Shown here piece by piece: positions 1 to 10,566 of a stretch of DNA of 64,000 nucleotides (positions are counted from its first letter, which is position 1; each line of letters begins with the position of its first letter). The position numbers were made by a program, and so were the translations under genes. Location: the NCBI GenBank assembly GCA_023053685.1, contig JALIGW010000014.1:20198308-20262307 (forward strand), read 5' to 3'. This DNA comes from Diadophis punctatus similis (Eukaryota; Chordata; Lepidosauria; Squamata; Dipsadidae). The notes below the pieces were generated by a model. It saw nothing but the letters and a program-made list of their open reading frames with translations, had not been told where the DNA came from and made no database searches.

Positions 1-1217
1 ATGCACCAGTTCTAGAGCTCTTGTGGTTTGTCTTGTGCTAAACTTGCTCACTGGGAATGCTTTGGATTTCGATGCTTTGCATACTGCACAATCCAAATAT
101 GCCTTACATCCCTTCAAATCTAATCCTTCTGCAAATTCTTTCATTTGTTGAACAACCTTAAAATTAGCATGACCAAGTCGTCTGTGCAGAAGATGAACAC
201 ATGAATTGTGTTCTGCTACATTTTTAAATATCTGGGAACAATGTGGCACCTTTTGTCCCTGCAATACATAAAGATTATCCTCTTTTATGCCCTGTGCACA
301 AACATTCCCATTTCTTTGGATGAAACACTTCCCATTAACAAATGTGGTTTCATAACCTTGCTTGTCTAAACTAGACACACTTAACAAATTATGTTCCATT
401 TCAGGTACACATAACACATCAGTAAACCTGGAGTCCAAATATGGAATTTGCACATCGCCTCTTCCAATGATTTTAGCCTTTTGACCATTGGCTAAGGCCA
501 CTTCTTCATGGTTTCCTGGGAAAAATCTGGAAAATAAGTCAGAATTATTAACAATTGTTTGACTAGCCCCACTGTCAATCAACCATTTGTCTCTATTGTT
601 ATTATAACAAACTTTTGCAACTGCAATCTGTCCTTGCAAATAATGTCTCTTGTCTTGCACATTTCTTCTCTGTGCACAGCTTTTCTGCAGATGATTGGTT
701 TCTCCACAAATGAAACATGCTTTTTTAACTTGCTTGAAGAATTGTTGCTGTGGAACTTGATCTCTCCTGCCTCTGCTTTCCTCTTGTCTGCAGACACCTC
801 GGCTGTTGCTAGAGATAGGCAGCTTGTGGAAAATTTTGCTGGAGACTTGCTGTAAGTTTCCACTGTACTCCTTGTTGGGCCCCCGCCTGTGGAATTTTCC
901 ATCAGCATGGCTGAAAAGCCTTTTCTCATATTCATTCAATAAACACGATTTCAAAGCCTCCAAATTCAAATCTGCTTCTGGCTTACTTTCAAAAATAGCT
1001 GACACAGTCTCCCAGCTCTGATCCAAACTATTTAACACTAATAAAACTTTCTGGGACTCTGGAAACTTTACTCCACGTTGCTCCAATTCTAGAAAATTAG
1101 ACTGCATTTTCATTAAATGATCTTCCATAGAATCTCCTGTCTGCAAACTCATTCTGAAAAGCTTTCTTGAAAGTTGGACCACATTACACGCAGAAACATT
1201 GACATGTACTGCTTTCA
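1..1217 (-). CDS. Copia gag-pol, partial copy at the left edge
   Basis: This covers roughly residues 1-405 of the 1242-residue frame seen complete in the next copy: C-terminal gag, the CCHC knuckle, the DSGAS protease motif and the integrase zinc-binding region. The window edge cuts it just before the integrase catalytic domain. The frame is open throughout the visible part and is separated from the gag head (1225-1476) by an in-frame TAG. Confidence 0.85.
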
Positions 1218-1224
1218 ATTTCTG

Positions 1225-1476
1225 CTATATTTCTTTTGCAGACTTTAATTCAGCTACATTTAAGAATTGATCATCCCCCAGACTTAAAAGAAGATAAGCC
1301 ATAGCTTTGTCATGAGCCTTTTGATCTGCTGCTCCAAGCACTTGTGGGGGGTCTGCTACAATGTCCCATAATTCTTTTGCTTTCAAAAAACATTCCATTT
1401 TTGCAGCCCAAATTAAATAATTTTTCTTCCCCAATTTGGGTATTGGACTGTCTTTAAATTCCATAGCAGCAGCCAT
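1225..1476 (-). CDS. Copia gag N-terminal fragment, ends at in-frame TAG
   Basis: Eighty-three codons start at an ATG 117 nt inside the 5' LTR and encode the gag head typical of copia elements (a LIWAAKMECFLKAKELWD-type segment followed by an LLLSLGDDQ segment). The frame ends in TAG followed at once by CAG and continues in the same frame into the 1242-residue gag-pol. In related copia Gags this position is normally Trp, so a TGG to TAG change is the simplest reading. Leaky readthrough is possible but unproven. This fragment belongs to the left-edge copy. Confidence 0.8.
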   Translation of the reverse strand: MAAAMEFKDSPIPKLGKKNYLIWAAKMECFLKAKELWDIVADPPQVLGAADQKAHDKAMAYLLLSLGDDQFLNVAELKSAKEI

Positions 1477-1579
1477 CCTGCTTTATTATTCTTCTCTGCC
1501 TGTTCCTTTAACAACACAGACAGCTTCTTATCAGCTTTAAATTACAATGCAGTTTTTAACTTTACTTCTTGAGCGATTC

Positions 1580-1593
1580 CTGGGCCCATAACC
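1580..1593 (-). promoter_or_regulatory. Copia primer-binding site, initiator tRNA-Met anticodon-region type
   Basis: Directly next to the LTR the plus strand reads CTGGGCCCATAACC, which is the anticodon stem-loop sequence of eukaryotic initiator tRNA-Met. The element strand is therefore complementary to the middle of that tRNA and not to its 3' CCA end. This is the half-tRNA priming arrangement known for Drosophila copia. The site recurs at 5934-5947, 10287-10300, 14640-14653, 18993-19006 and 23346-23359. The 3' ends of the internal regions carry a short purine tract (for example 1860-1870) as plus-strand primer. Confidence 0.85.
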
Positions 1594-1859
1594 TGTCAGA
1601 GTTACGCAATAAATCAGAAGCTTCAAAAGATAACTGCATTTTGCTGATTCAAATAACTTCTTTATAAGTAGAATAAAACATTAACAATACCACACTTTGT
1701 TTCAGATCACATGTTGAGATGTTTTCACAGCAAGCTTTAATGGTGGACAGAGTAAACCACGCCCTTCTTCTTGCTAAGTTTCTGGACATGCTCAATTAAC
1801 ACTTCAGCCCGATTGGCTGACTCAATCACATGGCTCTCCCAGTCATGAATATTCCAACA
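1594..1859 (-). repeat. Copia LTR 1 (266 bp)
   Basis: In element orientation the LTR begins TGTTGG and ends CTGACA, giving the usual TG...CA ends. The tRNA-like primer site abuts it at 1580-1593, and a polypurine tract (minus-strand reading of 1860-1870) lies on the other side. It serves both as 5' LTR of the partial left copy and 3' LTR of the next copy. The pol stop codon lies 17 nt inside it. Confidence 0.93.
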
Positions 1860-4800
1860 CTCCTCCCTTCATTACTGGGAGAGACATCAGACCTATTGGA
1901 TTTAAACATTTCCTATAATGGACACCACCCAATGGTTTGGTCATCATGTCTGCTAAATTATCCTCTGAAGAACAATGATGTAAACTTATCAATTTTTCTT
2001 TTACAGCTTCCCTGACATTACAATACTTAATGTCCACATGTTTACTTCTGTTCTTCACTCTGTCACCTGTTGCCATTTTTATACAGGCAGCATTATCTTC
2101 ATAAACAGTTACAGCTTCATTTACATTTACATTTAAATCTTGTAACAACTGTACATACCAAACTACTTCAGAACATAACTCAGACAATGCAATAAACTCT
2201 GCTTCTGCAGTTGAAATAGCAACCGTTGTTTGTTTTCTGGACTTCCAACCAATTAAAGCCCCTCCAAACATTATTACAATTCCAGAATTAGACTTTCTGG
2301 TTTTTACATCATTTGCATAATCACTATCAACATAACATTTCAATTTTAATTCTTCAGTGACCTGTATTTGAAGACCCAAATTCACAGTTCCCTTCAAATA
2401 CCTGAGAATTCTTTTCACACCCATCCAATGCAACTTTGTAGGTGTAGCAGTAAAGTGACTTAAGATGCTCACTGCACAAGCTATGTCTGGTCTGGACCAC
2501 TGTGACAGATATAACAGACTCCCTATTGCAGAGTGATATATCTCCTGATCACAGGCTTCACTTTTGTCCTCACCCAAACTATTGTAAAAATCTGTGCTCA
2601 TAGGTGTAGGAGCAATATTACAATCTTTCATGTTATACTTCTCTAATAATTGTTCAATTTTTCTCCTTTGACTGAGAATATAACCCTTTTCAGTTTTTTG
2701 TATCTCTACACCGAGATAATTCTTTATTTCTCCCAAATTCTTTAATTCAAATTTCTTTTCTAACTTATTAGCAAATTCTTTAACTTGTGATGCATCCTTT
2801 GCAATGAAACAAAGATCATCCACAAATGCTAATAGTAGACAATTCCCACCTTGTAACTTTCCAGTGTATATGCAACCATCAGCTTTGCAACTCTTGAACC
2901 CAAGACCTTTCAATGCAGTATCTAAACAGATATTCCAATTTCTGGCTGACTGCTTCAGCCCATAAATGGCCTTGTTCAATTTATACACCATGTTAGGCTT
3001 TTTATTTTCATACCCTGGCGCTTGAACCATATAAATTTCTTCCTCTAATTCAGCATTGAGAAATGCAGTGGTTATATCAAAATGCCAAATTCTATGCCTG
3101 TATGCTGATGCTAATGCCAGTGCTAGTCTTATGCTCTCAGCTTTTACAGTTGGCGCGAACACCTCATCATAGTGCACATTCTTTAATTGAGAAAAACCTT
3201 GTGCCACCAACCTTGCCTTATACTGTACTTCACTATTGGGTAATACCTTTTTCTTATATACCCACTTACATCCTACAGCCTTGGTACCCTGTGGCAAAGT
3301 CACAGATGTGAACACTTCATGATCTCCCATGGATTTCATCTCTTTATCCATGGCTTCCTTCCACTTTTCTTGTTCAACTTTTGGTAATGCCAATACTTCC
3401 TTATAGTTTCTTGGCTCATACCACACTTTACACACTTTAACTTTACTGGCAGAATACCTGTCTGGCGGAACCCCTCTGTTCCTACGCTCTGACCTACGTG
3501 GCATTGCCTGTACTTGTGTTTCAAGCTTTTCTGGCTTCATATCTTGTTCAGACTCTCCTCCCTGAACATAGACACCTTCAGTAAATGATTCACCATCATT
3601 ACATGAGTTATTGTCACTAAGTGGATCACCGTCGCTAAGTGGATCACCGTCACTAAGTGAGACATTTTCAGAATTTGCATCAATTCTGTTCCAATTTTGT
3701 TCTGCAAAACTAGCAGATCTTGAAATCACTATCCTTTTACTTCCATCGCTAAAGCGATACCCTTTTGAGCCTGGCTCATAGCCCACAAATCTGAGCTTTC
3801 TAGCCTTTTGTTGTCCCTTTCTTCTGATTGCCTTTGGAATATGTACCCATGCAGTACTTCCAAATATTTTTAAATGTGCTAGAGAAGGCTTTTTCCCATA
3901 TAGCATTGCATATGGAGTATTATTAATGGATGAACTCCACAGCCTATTTACTAAATAATTGGCAGTCAGTATGGCTTCGCCCCAATATGACCTGCTCATA
4001 CCAGAATCCTCCAGTAATGAGTCTTTCATTGTTTGCAAAACACCATTTCTCCTTTCAGCCACTCCGTTCTCTCCCGGTGTGTAAGGATTTGTGCGCCTGT
4101 GTCTTATTCCCAATTGTCTCAACCATTGTTGAAAATTTGTTGACATAAATTCAGAACCTCTGTCAGTTTGCAACTGACATACCTGTTGTTTGTACCTTCT
4201 CTCTACAAAACTTAACCATTGCTTAAATTGCTGTAGCACCTCTGTTTTACTCTTAAGTAAGTAGCAAAACCCAAACCTGCTGTAGTCATCCACAATGACC
4301 AGCGCATACTTTGCTCCTCCCAAACTGGCTTGCATAGGCCCAATTAAATCAGCATGCACCAGTTCTAGAGCTCTTGTGGTTTGTCTTGTGCTAAACTTGC
4401 TCACTGGGAATGCTTTGGATTTCGATGCTTTGCATACTGCACAATCCAAATATGCCTTACATCCCTTCAAATCTAATCCTTCTGCAAATTCTTTCATTTG
4501 TTGAACAACCTTAAAATTAGCATGACCAAGTCGTCTGTGCAGAAGATGAACACATGAATTGTGTTCTGCTACATTTTTAAATATCTGGGAACAATGTGGC
4601 ACCTTTTGTCCCTGCAATACATAAAGATTATCCTCTTTTATGCCCTGTGCACAAACATTCCCATTTCTTTGGATGAAACACTTCCCATTAACAAATGTGG
4701 TTTCATAACCTTGCTTGTCTAAACTAGACACACTTAACAAATTATGTTCCATTTCAGGTACACATAACACATCAGTAAACCTGGAGTCCAAATATGGAAT

Positions 4801-5571
4801 TTGCACATCGCCTCTTCCAATGATTTTAGCCTTTTGACCATTGGCTAAGGCCACTTCTTCATGGTTTCCTGGGAAAAATCTGGAAAATAAGTCAGAATTA
4901 TTAACAATTGTTTGACTAGCCCCACTGTCAATCAACCATTTGTCTCTATTGTTATTATAACAAACTTTTGCAACTGCAATCTGTCCTTGCAAATAATGTC
5001 TCTTGTCTTGCACATTTCTTCTCTGTGCACAGCTTTTCTGCAGATGATTGGTTTCTCCACAAATGAAACATGCTTTTTTAACTTGCTTGAAGAATTGTTG
5101 CTGTGGAACTTGATCTCTCCTGCCTCTGCTTTCCTCTTGTCTGCAGACACCTCGGCTGTTGCTAGAGATAGGCAGCTTGTGGAAAATTTTGCTGGAGACT
5201 TGCTGTAAGTTTCCACTGTACTCCTTGTTGGGCCCCCGCCTGTGGAATTTTCCATCAGCATGGCTGAAAAGCCTTTTCTCATATTCATTCAATAAACACG
5301 ATTTCAAAGCCTCCAAATTCAAATCTGCTTCTGGCTTACTTTCAAAAATAGCTGACACAGTCTCCCAGCTCTGATCCAAACTATTTAACACTAATAAAAC
5401 TTTCTGGGACTCTGGAAACTTTACTCCACGTTGCTCCAATTCTAGAAAATTAGACTGCATTTTCATTAAATGATCTTCCATAGAATCTCCTGTCTGCAAA
5501 CTCATTCTGAAAAGCTTTCTTGAAAGTTGGACCACATTACACGCAGAAACATTGACATGTACTGCTTTCAA
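1843..5571 (-). CDS. Copia gag-pol polyprotein, array copy 2
   Basis: The open frame encodes 1242 residues with the copia domain order: gag (1-165), CCHC zinc knuckle (C168-C181), aspartic protease (D215 in DSGAS), integrase zinc-binding HHCC (H345, H350, C377, C380), integrase core (D408, D470, E506), reverse transcriptase (D832 and FVDD at 916-919) and RNase H (D1082, E1123/E1125, D1159). Integrase before RT marks the Ty1/copia superfamily. The last five codons and stop lie in the LTR. This copy has Lys at residue 715. Its gag head is doubly broken: the shared TAG plus a seventh A near 5738 that shifts frame. All visible catalytic residues are intact, so enzyme activity in trans is conceivable. 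Confidence 0.92.
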   Translation of the reverse strand: MKAVHVNVSACNVVQLSRKLFRMSLQTGDSMEDHLMKMQSNFLELEQRGVKFPESQKVLLVLNSLDQSWETVSAIFESKPEADLNLEALKSCLLNEYEKRLFSHADGKFHRRGPNKEYSGNLQQVSSKIFHKLPISSNSRGVCRQEESRGRRDQVPQQQFFKQVKKACFICGETNHLQKSCAQRRNVQDKRHYLQGQIAVAKVCYNNNRDKWLIDSGASQTIVNNSDLFSRFFPGNHEEVALANGQKAKIIGRGDVQIPYLDSRFTDVLCVPEMEHNLLSVSSLDKQGYETTFVNGKCFIQRNGNVCAQGIKEDNLYVLQGQKVPHCSQIFKNVAEHNSCVHLLHRRLGHANFKVVQQMKEFAEGLDLKGCKAYLDCAVCKASKSKAFPVSKFSTRQTTRALELVHADLIGPMQASLGGAKYALVIVDDYSRFGFCYLLKSKTEVLQQFKQWLSFVERRYKQQVCQLQTDRGSEFMSTNFQQWLRQLGIRHRRTNPYTPGENGVAERRNGVLQTMKDSLLEDSGMSRSYWGEAILTANYLVNRLWSSSINNTPYAMLYGKKPSLAHLKIFGSTAWVHIPKAIRRKGQQKARKLRFVGYEPGSKGYRFSDGSKRIVISRSASFAEQNWNRIDANSENVSLSDGDPLSDGDPLSDNNSCNDGESFTEGVYVQGGESEQDMKPEKLETQVQAMPRRSERRNRGVPPDRYSASKVKVCKVWYEPRNYKEVLALPKVEQEKWKEAMDKEMKSMGDHEVFTSVTLPQGTKAVGCKWVYKKKVLPNSEVQYKARLVAQGFSQLKNVHYDEVFAPTVKAESIRLALALASAYRHRIWHFDITTAFLNAELEEEIYMVQAPGYENKKPNMVYKLNKAIYGLKQSARNWNICLDTALKGLGFKSCKADGCIYTGKLQGGNCLLLAFVDDLCFIAKDASQVKEFANKLEKKFELKNLGEIKNYLGVEIQKTEKGYILSQRRKIEQLLEKYNMKDCNIAPTPMSTDFYNSLGEDKSEACDQEIYHSAIGSLLYLSQWSRPDIACAVSILSHFTATPTKLHWMGVKRILRYLKGTVNLGLQIQVTEELKLKCYVDSDYANDVKTRKSNSGIVIMFGGALIGWKSRKQTTVAISTAEAEFIALSELCSEVVWYVQLLQDLNVNVNEAVTVYEDNAACIKMATGDRVKNRSKHVDIKYCNVREAVKEKLISLHHCSSEDNLADMMTKPLGGVHYRKCLNPIGLMSLPVMKGGVLEYS

Positions 5572-5577
5572 TTTCTG

Positions 5578-5830
5578 CTATATTTCTTTTGCAGACTTTA
5601 ATTCAGCTACATTTAAGAATTGATCATCCCCCAGACTTAAAAGAAGATAAGCCATAGCTTTGTCATGAGCCTTTTGATCTGCTGCTCCAAGCACTTGTGG
5701 GGGGTCTGCTACAATGTCCCATAATTCTTTTGCTTTCAAAAAAACATTCCATTTTTGCAGCCCAAATTAAATAATTTTTCTTCCCCAATTTGGGTATTGG
5801 ACTGTCTTTAAATTCCATAGCAGCAGCCAT
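5578..5830 (-). pseudogene. Frameshifted gag head of array copy 2
   Basis: This matches the 83-codon gag head of the other copies but has seven instead of six A residues in the run near 5735-5741, so the ATG at 5830 no longer leads into the shared frame. The extra base explains why this unit is 4354 bp and the others 4353 bp. Homopolymer length is also a common sequencing error. Confidence 0.8.
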
Positions 5831-5947
5831 CCTGCTTTATTATTCTTCTCTGCCTGTTCCTTTAACAACACAGACAGCTTCTTATCAGCTTTAAATTACA
5901 ATGCAGTTTTTAACTTTACTTCTTGAGCGATTCCTGGGCCCATAACC

Positions 5948-6213
5948 TGTCAGAGTTACGCAATAAATCAGAAGCTTCAAAAGATAACTGCATTTTGCTG
6001 ATTCAAATAACTTCTTTATAAGTAGAATAAAACATTAACAATACCACACTTTGTTTCAGATCACATGTTGAGATGTTTTCACAGCAAGCTTTAATGGTAG
6101 ACAGAGTAAACCACGCCCTTCTTCTTGCTAAGTTTCTGGACATGCTCAATTAACACTTCAGCCCGATTGGCTGACTCAATCACATGGCTCTCCCAGTCAT
6201 GAATATTCCAACA
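5948..6213 (-). repeat. Copia LTR 2 (266 bp)
   Basis: Same ends and flanking primer site and polypurine tract as the other LTRs. It carries a private base near 6095 (an A where the other five have G). Confidence 0.93.
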
Positions 6214-9200
6214 CTCCTCCCTTCATTACTGGGAGAGACATCAGACCTATTGGATTTAAACATTTCCTATAATGGACACCACCCAATGGTTTGGTCATCA
6301 TGTCTGCTAAATTATCCTCTGAAGAACAATGATGTAAACTTATCAATTTTTCTTTTACAGCTTCCCTGACATTACAATACTTAATGTCCACATGTTTACT
6401 TCTGTTCTTCACTCTGTCACCTGTTGCCATTTTTATACAGGCAGCATTATCTTCATAAACAGTTACAGCTTCATTTACATTTACATTTAAATCTTGTAAC
6501 AACTGTACATACCAAACTACTTCAGAACATAACTCAGACAATGCAATAAACTCTGCTTCTGCAGTTGAAATAGCAACCGTTGTTTGTTTTCTGGACTTCC
6601 AACCAATTAAAGCCCCTCCAAACATTATTACAATTCCAGAATTAGACTTTCTGGTTTTTACATCATTTGCATAATCACTATCAACATAACATTTCAATTT
6701 TAATTCTTCAGTGACCTGTATTTGAAGACCCAAATTCACAGTTCCCTTCAAATACCTGAGAATTCTTTTCACACCCATCCAATGCAACTTTGTAGGTGTA
6801 GCAGTAAAGTGACTTAAGATGCTCACTGCACAAGCTATGTCTGGTCTGGACCACTGTGACAGATATAACAGACTCCCTATTGCAGAGTGATATATCTCCT
6901 GATCACAGGCTTCACTTTTGTCCTCACCCAAACTATTGTAAAAATCTGTGCTCATAGGTGTAGGAGCAATATTACAATCTTTCATGTTATACTTCTCTAA
7001 TAATTGTTCAATTTTTCTCCTTTGACTGAGAATATAACCCTTTTCAGTTTTTTGTATCTCTACACCGAGATAATTCTTTATTTCTCCCAAATTCTTTAAT
7101 TCAAATTTCTTTTCTAACTTATTAGCAAATTCTTTAACTTGTGATGCATCCTTTGCAATGAAACAAAGATCATCCACAAATGCTAATAGTAGACAATTCC
7201 CACCTTGTAACTTTCCAGTGTATATGCAACCATCAGCTTTGCAACTCTTGAACCCAAGACCTTTCAATGCAGTATCTAAACAGATATTCCAATTTCTGGC
7301 TGACTGCTTCAGCCCATAAATGGCCTTGTTCAATTTATACACCATGTTAGGCTTTTTATTTTCATACCCTGGCGCTTGAACCATATAAATTTCTTCCTCT
7401 AATTCAGCATTGAGAAATGCAGTGGTTATATCAAAATGCCAAATTCTATGCCTGTATGCTGATGCTAATGCCAGTGCTAGTCTTATGCTCTCAGCTTTTA
7501 CAGTTGGCGCGAACACCTCATCATAGTGCACATTCTTTAATTGAGAAAAACCTTGTGCCACCAACCTTGCCTTATACTGTACTTCACTATTGGGTAATAC
7601 CTTTTTCTTATATACCCACTTACATCCTACAGCCTTGGTACCCTGTGGCAAAGTCACAGATGTGAACACTTCATGATCTCCCATGGATTTCATCTCTTTA
7701 TCCATGGCTTCCTTCCACTTTTCTTGTTCAACTTTTGGTAATGCCAATACTTCCTTATAGTTTCTTGGCTCATACCACACATTACACACTTTAACTTTAC
7801 TGGCAGAATACCTGTCTGGCGGAACCCCTCTGTTCCTACGCTCTGACCTACGTGGCATTGCCTGTACTTGTGTTTCAAGCTTTTCTGGCTTCATATCTTG
7901 TTCAGACTCTCCTCCCTGAACATAGACACCTTCAGTAAATGATTCACCATCATTACATGAGTTATTGTCACTAAGTGGATCACCGTCGCTAAGTGGATCA
8001 CCGTCACTAAGTGAGACATTTTCAGAATTTGCATCAATTCTGTTCCAATTTTGTTCTGCAAAACTAGCAGATCTTGAAATCACTATCCTTTTACTTCCAT
8101 CGCTAAAGCGATACCCTTTTGAGCCTGGCTCATAGCCCACAAATCTGAGCTTTCTAGCCTTTTGTTGTCCCTTTCTTCTGATTGCCTTTGGAATATGTAC
8201 CCATGCAGTACTTCCAAATATTTTTAAATGTGCTAGAGAAGGCTTTTTCCCATATAGCATTGCATATGGAGTATTATTAATGGATGAACTCCACAGCCTA
8301 TTTACTAAATAATTGGCAGTCAGTATGGCTTCGCCCCAATATGACCTGCTCATACCAGAATCCTCCAGTAATGAGTCTTTCATTGTTTGCAAAACACCAT
8401 TTCTCCTTTCAGCCACTCCGTTCTCTCCCGGTGTGTAAGGATTTGTGCGCCTGTGTCTTATTCCCAATTGTCTCAACCATTGTTGAAAATTTGTTGACAT
8501 AAATTCAGAACCTCTGTCAGTTTGCAACTGACATACCTGTTGTTTGTACCTTCTCTCTACAAAACTTAACCATTGCTTAAATTGCTGTAGCACCTCTGTT
8601 TTACTCTTAAGTAAGTAGCAAAACCCAAACCTGCTGTAGTCATCCACAATGACCAGCGCATACTTTGCTCCTCCCAAACTGGCTTGCATAGGCCCAATTA
8701 AATCAGCATGCACCAGTTCTAGAGCTCTTGTGGTTTGTCTTGTGCTAAACTTGCTCACTGGGAATGCTTTGGATTTCGATGCTTTGCATACTGCACAATC
8801 CAAATATGCCTTACATCCCTTCAAATCTAATCCTTCTGCAAATTCTTTCATTTGTTGAACAACCTTAAAATTAGCATGACCAAGTCGTCTGTGCAGAAGA
8901 TGAACACATGAATTGTGTTCTGCTACATTTTTAAATATCTGGGAACAATGTGGCACCTTTTGTCCCTGCAATACATAAAGATTATCCTCTTTTATGCCCT
9001 GTGCACAAACATTCCCATTTCTTTGGATGAAACACTTCCCATTAACAAATGTGGTTTCATAACCTTGCTTGTCTAAACTAGACACACTTAACAAATTATG
9101 TTCCATTTCAGGTACACATAACACATCAGTAAACCTGGAGTCCAAATATGGAATTTGCACATCGCCTCTTCCAATGATTTTAGCCTTTTGACCATTGGCT

Positions 9201-9925
9201 AAGGCCACTTCTTCATGGTTTCCTGGGAAAAATCTGGAAAATAAGTCAGAATTATTAACAATTGTTTGACTAGCCCCACTGTCAATCAACCATTTGTCTC
9301 TATTGTTATTATAACAAACTTTTGCAACTGCAATCTGTCCTTGCAAATAATGTCTCTTGTCTTGCACATTTCTTCTCTGTGCACAGCTTTTCTGCAGATG
9401 ATTGGTTTCTCCACAAATGAAACATGCTTTTTTAACTTGCTTGAAGAATTGTTGCTGTGGAACTTGATCTCTCCTGCCTCTGCTTTCCTCTTGTCTGCAG
9501 ACACCTCGGCTGTTGCTAGAGATAGGCAGCTTGTGGAAAATTTTGCTGGAGACTTGCTGTAAGTTTCCACTGTACTCCTTGTTGGGCCCCCGCCTGTGGA
9601 ATTTTCCATCAGCATGGCTGAAAAGCCTTTTCTCATATTCATTCAATAAACACGATTTCAAAGCCTCCAAATTCAAATCTGCTTCTGGCTTACTTTCAAA
9701 AATAGCTGACACAGTCTCCCAGCTCTGATCCAAACTATTTAACACTAATAAAACTTTCTGGGACTCTGGAAACTTTACTCCACGTTGCTCCAATTCTAGA
9801 AAATTAGACTGCATTTTCATTAAATGATCTTCCATAGAATCTCCTGTCTGCAAACTCATTCTGAAAAGCTTTCTTGAAAGTTGGACCACATTACACGCAG
9901 AAACATTGACATGTACTGCTTTCAA
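6197..9925 (-). CDS. Copia gag-pol polyprotein, array copy 3
   Basis: Same 1242-residue frame and catalytic residues as copy 2. It differs at residue 715, where it has Asn instead of Lys because of a T to A change on the plus strand at about 7782. No frameshift or extra stop is visible. Its gag head is at 9932-10183 and is separated by the shared TAG. The lack of decay in a 3.7-kb frame shows that amplification was recent or that copies are homogenised. Confidence 0.92.
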   Translation of the reverse strand: MKAVHVNVSACNVVQLSRKLFRMSLQTGDSMEDHLMKMQSNFLELEQRGVKFPESQKVLLVLNSLDQSWETVSAIFESKPEADLNLEALKSCLLNEYEKRLFSHADGKFHRRGPNKEYSGNLQQVSSKIFHKLPISSNSRGVCRQEESRGRRDQVPQQQFFKQVKKACFICGETNHLQKSCAQRRNVQDKRHYLQGQIAVAKVCYNNNRDKWLIDSGASQTIVNNSDLFSRFFPGNHEEVALANGQKAKIIGRGDVQIPYLDSRFTDVLCVPEMEHNLLSVSSLDKQGYETTFVNGKCFIQRNGNVCAQGIKEDNLYVLQGQKVPHCSQIFKNVAEHNSCVHLLHRRLGHANFKVVQQMKEFAEGLDLKGCKAYLDCAVCKASKSKAFPVSKFSTRQTTRALELVHADLIGPMQASLGGAKYALVIVDDYSRFGFCYLLKSKTEVLQQFKQWLSFVERRYKQQVCQLQTDRGSEFMSTNFQQWLRQLGIRHRRTNPYTPGENGVAERRNGVLQTMKDSLLEDSGMSRSYWGEAILTANYLVNRLWSSSINNTPYAMLYGKKPSLAHLKIFGSTAWVHIPKAIRRKGQQKARKLRFVGYEPGSKGYRFSDGSKRIVISRSASFAEQNWNRIDANSENVSLSDGDPLSDGDPLSDNNSCNDGESFTEGVYVQGGESEQDMKPEKLETQVQAMPRRSERRNRGVPPDRYSASKVKVCNVWYEPRNYKEVLALPKVEQEKWKEAMDKEMKSMGDHEVFTSVTLPQGTKAVGCKWVYKKKVLPNSEVQYKARLVAQGFSQLKNVHYDEVFAPTVKAESIRLALALASAYRHRIWHFDITTAFLNAELEEEIYMVQAPGYENKKPNMVYKLNKAIYGLKQSARNWNICLDTALKGLGFKSCKADGCIYTGKLQGGNCLLLAFVDDLCFIAKDASQVKEFANKLEKKFELKNLGEIKNYLGVEIQKTEKGYILSQRRKIEQLLEKYNMKDCNIAPTPMSTDFYNSLGEDKSEACDQEIYHSAIGSLLYLSQWSRPDIACAVSILSHFTATPTKLHWMGVKRILRYLKGTVNLGLQIQVTEELKLKCYVDSDYANDVKTRKSNSGIVIMFGGALIGWKSRKQTTVAISTAEAEFIALSELCSEVVWYVQLLQDLNVNVNEAVTVYEDNAACIKMATGDRVKNRSKHVDIKYCNVREAVKEKLISLHHCSSEDNLADMMTKPLGGVHYRKCLNPIGLMSLPVMKGGVLEYS

Positions 9926-9931
9926 TTTCTG

Positions 9932-10183
9932 CTATATTTCTTTTGCAGACTTTAATTCAGCTACATTTAAGAATTGATCATCCCCCAGACTTAAAAGAAG
10001 ATAAGCCATAGCTTTGTCATGAGCCTTTTGATCTGCTGCTCCAAGCACTTGTGGGGGGTCTGCTACAATGTCCCATAATTCTTTTGCTTTCAAAAAACAT
10101 TCCATTTTTGCAGCCCAAATTAAATAATTTTTCTTCCCCAATTTGGGTATTGGACTGTCTTTAAATTCCATAGCAGCAGCCAT
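9932..10183 (-). CDS. Copia gag head, array copy 3
   Basis: Identical 83-codon gag N-terminal fragment ending at the shared TAG, which lies in frame just before the pol frame. Confidence 0.8.
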   Translation of the reverse strand: MAAAMEFKDSPIPKLGKKNYLIWAAKMECFLKAKELWDIVADPPQVLGAADQKAHDKAMAYLLLSLGDDQFLNVAELKSAKEI

Positions 10184-10300
10184 CCTGCTTTATTATTCTT
10201 CTCTGCCTGTTCCTTTAACAACACAGACAGCTTCTTATCAGCTTTAAATTACAATGCAGTTTTTAACTTTACTTCTTGAGCGATTCCTGGGCCCATAACC

Positions 10301-10566
10301 TGTCAGAGTTACGCAATAAATCAGAAGCTTCAAAAGATAACTGCATTTTGCTGATTCAAATAACTTCTTTATAAGTAGAATAAAACATTAACAATACCAC
10401 ACTTTGTTTCAGATCACATGTTGAGATGTTTTCACAGCAAGCTTTAATGGTGGACAGAGTAAACCACGCCCTTCTTCTTGCTAAGTTTCTGGACATGCTC
10501 AATTAACACTTCAGCCCGATTGGCTGACTCAATCACATGGCTCTCCCAGTCATGAATATTCCAACA
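10301..10566 (-). repeat. Copia LTR 3 (266 bp)
   Basis: Shared LTR between consecutive array copies, with the same TG...CA ends. I see no difference from LTR 1. Confidence 0.93.

Noticed and set aside
559..935. Recurring 98-, 118-, 71-, 82-, 72-, 69- and 61-codon frames in every copia copy, on both strands.
   Set aside because: They overlap the gag-pol frame in other phases and repeat only because the element repeats; no family features or start contexts.
1580..1593. A tRNA-Met gene, because the sequence equals part of initiator tRNA.
   Set aside because: Only 14 bp match and it abuts the LTR; it is a primer-binding site.
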